Assembly: GCA_947259685.1 (NCBI GenBank)
Contig: CAMYNC010000085.1
Span: 1 to 28,404, forward strand
Reading direction: 5' to 3'
DNA: 28,404 nt
Source of the DNA: an uncultured Desulfuromonadales bacterium
GTDB taxonomy: Bacteria; Desulfobacterota; Desulfuromonadia; Desulfuromonadales; Geopsychrobacteraceae
The notes under the pieces were generated by a model that ran no database searches, was not told the DNA's origin, and worked only from the letters and a program-made list of their open reading frames with translations. The position numbers were made by a program, and so were the translations under genes. Below are positions 24,020-28,404 of this stretch, piece by piece; within the stretch, counting starts at the first letter, position 1; each line of letters opens with the position of its first letter.

Positions 24020-24165
24020 CTGAGCACAGCCTCCGCTTGTCAGTCTTTCTGAGTCTGCTCGACAGATTTCTTGTCCAGCTTCGCCGCCAGCCTGCAAAAC
24101 CGTCGCCCTTGAAACATTGAGATGGCGAGCAAAATCCTCTTTGCTGGGAATGTCTACGAAGCTAG
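24020..24165 (-). pseudogene. Helix-turn-helix regulator fragment
   Basis: On the minus strand the frame reads DIPSKEDFARHLNVSRATVL, a good helix-turn-helix. One base out of frame it continues LAAKLDKKSVEQTQKD to a stop near 24042. There is no start codon upstream with a Shine-Dalgarno. It looks like a frameshifted remnant of a small DNA-binding protein; the family cannot be named. Confidence 0.35.
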
Positions 24166-24218
24166 AATCGATTTATCCGCGAAGAAAAGGTTCAGTCATG
24201 TGTGGTGAGAGGTAATCG

Positions 24219-24392
24219 ATGGCGACGGGAAAAACAATTCTTGTGATATATCATTCCCAGGGCGGTACTATGGAGGAAATGGCCAAACGGTTTGCCGCTG
24301 GTGCCGCACGGGAGGAAAGTATAACCGTTGACCTGAAACCGGCTGGGGAAGCGACCCTTGATGAAAGTTCGCTGCCCCGCCGATTATCATGA
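24219..24392 (+). pseudogene. Flavodoxin-like NAD(P)H-dependent oxidoreductase, N-terminal fragment
   Basis: 57 codons from ATG 24219 (GAGAGG six bases upstream). TILVIYHSQGGTMEEMAKRF is the first strand and the phosphate-binding loop of flavodoxin-fold proteins, which bind FMN. The frame then has AAREESITVDLKPAGEATLD and ends at TGA 24390-24392. One base shifted, ADYH follows, as if a base change moved the frame before the next family motif. The rest of the domain is absent, so this is a non-functional stub. Confidence 0.6.
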
Positions 24393-24686
24393 ACGTTATA
24401 TGTCTGAGTTACGGATAAACTGCTCAGAGCCTTAAAGATGTGGCCAGAATGCGCATATGTGACCAGCCTCTTTAATCATGGCTCTCTCCATTACCCGTGC
24501 CCCTGACTTGGTCGACAGTGATTTTTAGCTGGAACAGTCTGTGCCACTATTCATGCTCGCGCTTCGATTGATGTCGGAGTAATTATGAAACAACTAGTTA
24601 TGATGATTCATTACTATATGAACTCTACGAATCCACTGCTTTTAGGTACAATCAGCGAATAAATTTTCGTTAGGAGAATGAATAAT

Positions 24687-26204
24687 ATGAAAAAGTTTCT
24701 TATCAATATGAAGTGGTCGATGTGGATAACATTAGCGCTCGTCATGATGTCGTGCAACACTTTTGCTGCAGATTGCCCGACCGATATAAAAGCGATGACA
24801 AATGAAGATGCAAAGGTGCCCTTAGATGTGCTGAGGCATCGCGTCAAGCCGCTGACGAAATGCGAGCTAGAAGTTGAAGCGCAGGCCTGGCTTGTATTGT
24901 TAAAGGGAAAAGTCTCTCAAATCAGTGACGCTGAAGTAGCGGCGATCTACAAGAAGGAAGAGATAAAAAAAGCGAAGGAAGTGGAATCGATACTGAAGGA
25001 TGTAAAAGAAGCAAAAAACGGTGATGATCGTGAAGGGAGAATAGAAACCACTCAGGAAGCAAAGGCCGCCCTGAAAGAAGTAGAAAGAAAATCCGCACAG
25101 GATGTTTCGGTGCAAAAAGCCATTAAGGCTGCGACTGCAAAAGCCAAAGAAGAGGACAAGCCCGTTTCCGTTAGCGACACGACAAAGGAAGCTAAAGCGG
25201 AGATAAAAACTGCGTTAATCAAGCATGTCACGGATCTGAGGGCGGAAAGAACCTCACTTATCGATCTCTTTAATGTTGTGCTTGCTGAGCTGGAATCGAA
25301 AGGTGGTGAGATCAAAGAATACGATAGCTATATCAAAGCAGTCTCCGGCATCAAGGTTGATGTGACGGACGCGAGCGCAACATGGACTACGATTACCGGT
25401 TGGTTGTTGTCCCCTGAAGGCGGCTTTCGCTGGGCCGTAAACCTGATTCAGTTCATTGTAATTGTCGTGGCATTCTACTTCCTTTCTATTCTTGCCGGAA
25501 AAGCCGCTAAAAAAGCATTTTCGAAGTCGACGCATTTCACAACATTATTGCGCGAATTCTTGGTGTTGGCAGCACGTCGGCTTGTTCTGTTCATCGGTTT
25601 TTTTGTCGGTCTGTCTGCGATGGAGGTAAACATCGGGCCGGTGCTGGCTATCATCGGCGCGGCCGGCTTTGTTATTGCTTTTGCTTTGCAGAATTCACTG
25701 AGCAATTTTGCCAGTGGCATTCTTATGCTGGTCTATAGGCCATTTGACATAGCCGATATGATCAATGTGGCGGGTGTTCTGGGCAAAGTTGAATCGATGA
25801 ATCTGTTGTCTACTCAGCTAAGAACCCCCGATAACCAGCTTGTAGTTGTTCCCAATAACTCAGTCTGGGGTGATGTCATTATCAATGTCACTGGTATCAC
25901 GAGGCGTCGTGTAGATCTGGTATTCGGTATCGGCTATGGCGACGATATCGATGTGGCGCAGAAAATTCTGGAAAATATCGTAAACGAGCACGAACTTGTT
26001 TTGAAGGAACCAGAATTTATTGTGAAACTGCACGAACTCGGGGATTCATCGGTTAACTTTATCTGCCGACCCTGGGTTAAACCGGAGGATTACTGGAACG
26101 TTTACTGGGATATCACCCGTGAGGTTAAGCGCCGGTTTGATGCTGATGGTGTTTCAATACCCTTTCCGCAGCGTGATGTTCATATATATCAGGAAACAAC
26201 ATAA
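24687..26204 (+). CDS. MscS-type mechanosensitive channel with a large N-terminal periplasmic helical domain
   Basis: 505 aa from ATG 24687; an in-frame ATG at 24678 is only one base from the GGAG, so the later one is preferred. A signal peptide (through SCNTFAA) is followed by a long charged, helical region (about 30-220) rich in Lys, Glu and Ala. Membrane helices follow near 255-272, 300-320 and 325-345. The pore helix and vestibule are typical of MscS: GAAGFVIAFALQNSLSNFAS, GILMLVYRPFDIAD, then NSVWGDVIINVT. The C-terminal domain (VDLVFGIGYGDDIDVAQKIL) is complete. The channel releases solutes on osmotic downshift; the periplasmic extension may modulate gating. It is monocistronic. Confidence 0.9.
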   Translation: MKKFLINMKWSMWITLALVMMSCNTFAADCPTDIKAMTNEDAKVPLDVLRHRVKPLTKCELEVEAQAWLVLLKGKVSQISDAEVAAIYKKEEIKKAKEVESILKDVKEAKNGDDREGRIETTQEAKAALKEVERKSAQDVSVQKAIKAATAKAKEEDKPVSVSDTTKEAKAEIKTALIKHVTDLRAERTSLIDLFNVVLAELESKGGEIKEYDSYIKAVSGIKVDVTDASATWTTITGWLLSPEGGFRWAVNLIQFIVIVVAFYFLSILAGKAAKKAFSKSTHFTTLLREFLVLAARRLVLFIGFFVGLSAMEVNIGPVLAIIGAAGFVIAFALQNSLSNFASGILMLVYRPFDIADMINVAGVLGKVESMNLLSTQLRTPDNQLVVVPNNSVWGDVIINVTGITRRRVDLVFGIGYGDDIDVAQKILENIVNEHELVLKEPEFIVKLHELGDSSVNFICRPWVKPEDYWNVYWDITREVKRRFDADGVSIPFPQRDVHIYQETT

Positions 26205-26219
26205 GGGTGTCGATGGGTT

Positions 26220-26267
26220 GATAAGCAAGCAGCGCTTTAATATGATAAGCAAGCAGCGCTTTAATAG
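26220..26267. repeat. Two-copy 24-bp tandem repeat
   Basis: GATAAGCAAGCAGCGCTTTA followed by ATAT (26220-26243) is repeated at 26244-26267 with one final mismatch. It lies right after the MscS-type gene. It is probably a slippage duplication. Confidence 0.9.
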
Positions 26268-26363
26268 TATTCTATTGTAAAGACTTGGATAGCACTCTTT
26301 TAAAAAATTAAAGGTTCTGCTGATTCTGTAATATAGCTAAAAACCTTCAGCAATGTAGAATCG

Positions 26364-26434
26364 TTTTTTCAAAAATCAGAGATTCACTTTTGAAAGAGAA
26401 TTTTTCTATGATCTCGTCAATTCTCAGAAGTTGT
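26364..26434. repeat. Short dispersed repeat, copy B
   Basis: TCAAAAATCAG, then ATTCACTTTTGA and CAGAAGTTGTA; the same blocks recur in order at 26664-26725. It runs directly into the candidate RNA at 26431. Confidence 0.5.
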
Positions 26435-26556
26435 AACAAAATGGAGCCCCGGTCATAGCTGGGGCTTCTTCGATTCTGTGTCTCGAAAGTAGTAAGTTGT
26501 GACTGCCCGACAGTCAGTTTTCGATGCCCCAGGTCGGTCAGATCTGGGGCTTTTTA
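26431..26556 (+). ncRNA. Candidate structured RNA, copy 2 of a new family
   Basis: Outer stem GTAACAA (26433-26439) with TTGTGAC (26497-26503, one mismatch). Inner hairpin AGCCCC with GGGGCT (26445-26450, 26461-26466). Then TCTCGAAAGTAGT (26481-26493), then GCCCGACAGT. The terminator GCCCCAG (26526-26532) pairs with CTGGGGC (26544-26550) and runs into TTTTTAT. The inner hairpin sequence resembles copy 1, the outer stem does not, yet pairing is kept. Confidence 0.55.
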
Positions 26557-26663
26557 TCTTCCAAAAATCGGAAAATCAAATTCGATAATTGTTCTGTCGG
26601 AGCCGCTCCTGGATGAAATCGGGAGTTATGGGAGGACTTTTGAAAGGAAAATCATGGGGGATC

Positions 26664-26725
26664 GGCCTGTCAAAAATCAGCATTTCACTTTTGATAGGGC
26701 AAAATCGGTCGTTTTCAGAAGTTCT
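26664..26725. repeat. Short dispersed repeat, copy C
   Basis: GGCCTGTCAAAAATCAGCAT and TTCACTTTTGATAG, then CAGAAGTTCTA. It matches copy A at 22112 in its first part and copy B at 26364 throughout. Confidence 0.5.
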
Positions 26726-26829
26726 ATTTTTAATGCATAGATTTAAGACGGAAAATCTATAATTTCCCAGCAGTGGGCTTGACCTCTCATTAAGTTCTGA
26801 TAGAAGTAAAATACAAATCACAAAAATAT

Positions 26830-26952
26830 CGACAATCCCGAAAAAGCCAGTCCTTCTGTGAGGGGGGGACGGAAAGCGACGGGTCTTTGTAGGTAAAAGA
26901 TGGCCGAGCTGCCGAAGGATATTCATCCTTATGGTGTGCTCGGCCTTTTTAT
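26830..26952 (+). ncRNA. GEMM-I riboswitch, second copy, no obvious target gene
   Basis: GGGACGGAAAGCGACGGGTC (26867-26884), GATGGCCGAGCTGCCGAAGG (26900-26919) and the CTTC/GAGG P2 arm parallel the riboswitch at 22650. GGCCGAGC (26902-26909) also pairs with GCTCGGCC (26938-26945), followed by TTTTTATT, forming a terminator. Downstream there is no native-looking gene, only an 18-codon frame at 27008 and then very AT-rich foreign-looking DNA. The gene it once controlled may have been displaced. TTGACC at 26779-26784 is a possible -35. Confidence 0.8.
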
Positions 26953-27112
26953 TGCTGGCGACTTGCTTAGCCTGAAAGGGAAAGATATTAAAGGATGTAT
27001 TGGAGGCATGCATGACAAGCTGAGAGTTATCCAGAACAAGATAATAACTCGACATGTATCCTAAGAAAATATAGTAATAAATAACAGTAACTAAAAGTTA
27101 AAGGTTGAATTT

Positions 27113-27232
27113 ATGTCAGACCTTATGGAGGAAATTCGAAAAAACAAAGATGTGTTAACAGTTATTTTTACTGCTGCTAGTGTAGTGATGGCAGCTCTTG
27201 CCTTAATTGTAAGTTTAATAGTAAACATTTAG
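27113..27232 (+). CDS. 39-aa membrane peptide, probably the N-terminus of an amber-split gene
   Basis: ATG 27113 (AAAGG upstream) encodes MSDLMEEIRKNKDV followed by a hydrophobic helix (TVIFTAASVVMAALALIVSL) and stops at TAG 27230-27232. The same frame stays open after the TAG and joins the ORF at 27314, so this is probably the membrane anchor of a 207-codon gene cut by one nonsense codon. Codon use and base content are extremely AT-rich, unlike the rest of the window. I do not recognise the family. Confidence 0.55.
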   Translation: MSDLMEEIRKNKDVLTVIFTAASVVMAALALIVSLIVNI

Positions 27233-27313
27233 TTATTTAAAAAAACAGAGCAATTTAATAAATCAAACAAACTTACTGATATACATATTTACATACAACA
27301 CGGTAGAGATTCA

Positions 27314-27736
27314 ATGTACGAAATATTTAATTCATGGAAAAAAGATAAAAAAGATACTGAAGATAATGAAATTAAAAAAGAATTTATTATAAAAAATAAT
27401 AAGTTAAAGAAGGAATTTATGCAATATTACAACGAAAACTACCATGAAAAGGAATGGAAAACGGATGAAAAGAAAATGAGCAAGAATATACATATGTATT
27501 TACATGAATTGGACTACACATGGAAAAGAATTGAAAAATATAAAGAATTCAAAAAAACAGATGTTATGGAGCAATTAGGGGAAGGGATTGAAATGGATAA
27601 AGAGTTAATAATGATATATCTTGTGGCACATTGGATTGAACACTACGGAGAAGAGTATAACGAAATAGAAAATAAATTTTGGAAAGATGTTCCAAACATT
27701 GTAAACGCAGCTTCAGAATGGAAAAAGAAATTTTAG
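27314..27736 (+). CDS. AT-rich hypothetical protein, probably the C-terminal part of an amber-split gene
   Basis: 140 aa from ATG 27314, which has no good Shine-Dalgarno. It is Lys- and Glu-rich and helical (MYEIFNSWKKDKKDTEDNEI at the start, AASEWKKKF at the end). The frame is open upstream without a stop to the TAG at 27230-27232, through LFKKTEQFNKSNKLTDIHIY, a sequence that fits directly after a membrane helix. I infer one gene, 27113-27736, with a membrane anchor and a cytoplasmic helical domain. The low GC content marks it as acquired. The function is unknown. An attC-like site follows. Confidence 0.6.
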   Translation: MYEIFNSWKKDKKDTEDNEIKKEFIIKNNKLKKEFMQYYNENYHEKEWKTDEKKMSKNIHMYLHELDYTWKRIEKYKEFKKTDVMEQLGEGIEMDKELIMIYLVAHWIEHYGEEYNEIENKFWKDVPNIVNAASEWKKKF

Positions 27737-27744
27737 GCAAAAAA

Positions 27745-27831
27745 CATAAACAATCAGTGAAGGCGACGGGAAGAAGCGCTGAGGCGTTACGCGGAAAACT
27801 ACTCGACCCGCGCCTTACTTTTTCGTTAGGC
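27745..27831 (+). other. attC-like recombination site (integron cassette end)
   Basis: A 12-bp stem joins 27757-27770 to 27807-27818 and leaves two single bases (G27759, A27766) bulged on the 5' arm. Six bases after the 3' arm is GTTAGGC (27825-27831), a perfect R' core (GTTRRRY). Five bases before the 5' arm is CATAAAC, which keeps only the AAC of the R'' core. The spacing, the bulged bases on one arm, and the start of a new gene 28 bases later all fit attC. The poor R'' box keeps this tentative. Confidence 0.5.
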
Positions 27832-27859
27832 GTTGGCAACGTCACTTCAGGAGATCGTT

Positions 27860-28404
27860 ATGGACAGAGACATCGTCAACTCCGTGCACTTCCTCTACCT
27901 GAACGGAGCAAGCGAGATACAGAAGATACTCGCGCCGCTATGGTGTGGCCCGGACACCGAGGAGGCGGTAAAGGACCTGACCGAGGAGATCGATGACAAG
28001 CGCCGCCTGAATCCGTACCTGTACAAGTTTCTAAAGGAGCTTGAGTGGCAATTGATGTCCCTGCCGAGGTCGGAATATGTCCTGGGCTACCCTCTTGGCG
28101 CCCCGCAGCGCAAGCCGGGCGAAGCTCGAGCTGCGTTTGTGGCAATGCCATATGGTCCGTTGTGGTTCAAGCTTATTTGCGACACCATAGTTGACACTGC
28201 GTCGGGCTTGGGTTTCGCTGCCGAAGTCTCCAAGGACATCTCGGTCCCAGGCACGATCCGGAACCAGATATGGGTCGGTATACGTCGATCTGAGGCAGTA
28301 GTCGCAGACATAACCGGCCACAACCCGAACGTCCTGTACGAAGTTGGCTTGGCGCACGCGCTGGGCAAGCACACCATCCTCATAGCCCAAGAAGAAACAC
28401 TGTT
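27860..28404 (+). CDS. TIR/nucleoside-deoxyribosyltransferase-like protein (partial, runs off the window)
   Basis: At least 181 codons from ATG 27860 (AGGAG seven bases upstream) with no stop before the edge. The first 95 residues are a helical region I do not recognise (MDRDIVNSVHFLYLNGASEI at the start). From about residue 96 a Rossmann-like domain begins (AAFVAMPYGPLWFKLICDTI). It continues with a segment typical of TIR-like and 2-deoxyribosyltransferase-like domains: RRSEAVVADITGHNPNVLYE, then VGLAHALGKHTILIAQEE. The conserved Asp in ADITGHN and the Glu in LYEVGLAHA are the likely catalytic and binding residues. Such domains act on NAD or nucleosides and are frequent in anti-phage systems. 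The gene is GC-rich, unlike its neighbour. Confidence 0.7.
   Translation, partial: MDRDIVNSVHFLYLNGASEIQKILAPLWCGPDTEEAVKDLTEEIDDKRRLNPYLYKFLKELEWQLMSLPRSEYVLGYPLGAPQRKPGEARAAFVAMPYGPLWFKLICDTIVDTASGLGFAAEVSKDISVPGTIRNQIWVGIRRSEAVVADITGHNPNVLYEVGLAHALGKHTILIAQEETL

Noticed and set aside
26576..27055. A 159-codon minus-strand open frame
   Set aside because: It covers the second GEMM-I riboswitch and its terminator and has no recognisable domain or ribosome-binding site.
27008..27064. An 18-codon frame right after the second riboswitch (MHDKLRVIQNKIITRHVS)
   Set aside because: GGAGG is only one base from the ATG, and the sequence is too short to support as a gene.
17854..27232. Pyrrolysine or amber recoding as a general feature
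   Set aside because: Only two TAG sites are seen, no pylT, pylS or downstream element is in the window, and other genes here use TAA and TGA nonsense. Simple decay is more likely.
1..28404. tRNA or rRNA genes
   Set aside because: No cloverleaf with CCA-end pattern or rRNA-like segment was recognised on either strand.

Overview
The window looks like a chromosomal segment of a Desulfuromonadales/Geobacter-like deltaproteobacterium. This is an inference from the gene mix: two GEMM-I riboswitches of the Geobacter cGAMP type, a DUF134 regulator beside a NifX-like Fe/Mo-cluster protein, a one-domain asparaginase-like protein, a zinc-ribbon TPR protein, and RAYT/IS481 relics. No rRNA, tRNA or CRISPR array was seen.

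Layout. (1) 1-3410: a general L-amino-acid ABC importer (aapJ tail, aapQ, aapM, aapP), with a UUCG-capped attenuator hairpin between the binding-protein gene and the permeases and a terminator at the end. (2) 3412-7279, minus strand: DUF134 regulator, DUF547 secreted protein, asparaginase-like protein, CDGSH Fe-S protein and a 34-aa membrane peptide, flanked by a NifX-like protein with a Gly-Gln repeat tail and by a zinc-metallopeptidase pseudogene. (3) 7790-9106: a conserved protein of unknown function. (4) 9129-11032: a wrecked Tn3-family transposon. It has a tnpA with a nonsense codon and a large internal deletion fused to a methyltransferase fragment, an intact tnpR, a res-like region, and a toxin-antitoxin pair with a clear promoter/operator. 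(5) 11384-15415: periplasmic binding protein, hybrid histidine kinase, second periplasmic binding protein, probably one sensory unit. (6) 15531-17428: a complete IS481-type element next to a RAYT pseudogene with two nonsense codons. (7) 17790-21932, minus strand: a secreted protein with 11-residue coiled-coil repeats and an amber codon before a lysine-rich tail, a small secreted charged protein, a zinc-ribbon/TPR protein behind an 18-bp palindrome, and a ferritin-like protein. (8) 21933-27112: RNA- and repeat-rich DNA with two GEMM-I riboswitches (the first ahead of a secreted beta-helix protein), an MscS-type channel, and relics. (9) 27104-28404: probable acquired DNA. A very AT-rich ORF pair split by an amber codon is followed by an attC-like folded site and then a GC-rich gene for a TIR/deoxyribosyltransferase-like protein that runs off the window. 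This resembles integron cassettes.

The most novel-looking signal is a set of three plus-strand sequences (19455-19580, 21231-21355, 26431-26556). Each has an outer stem whose sequence differs but whose pairing is kept, an inner hairpin, a conserved CUCRAAAGUAGU strand, a GCCC-n-GACA segment, and a Rho-independent terminator. They look like one structured RNA family that I cannot match to a known class. Several genes carry single in-frame stops (metallopeptidase frameshift, tnpA, RAYT, and two amber-split frames), so the region is rich in recent decay.
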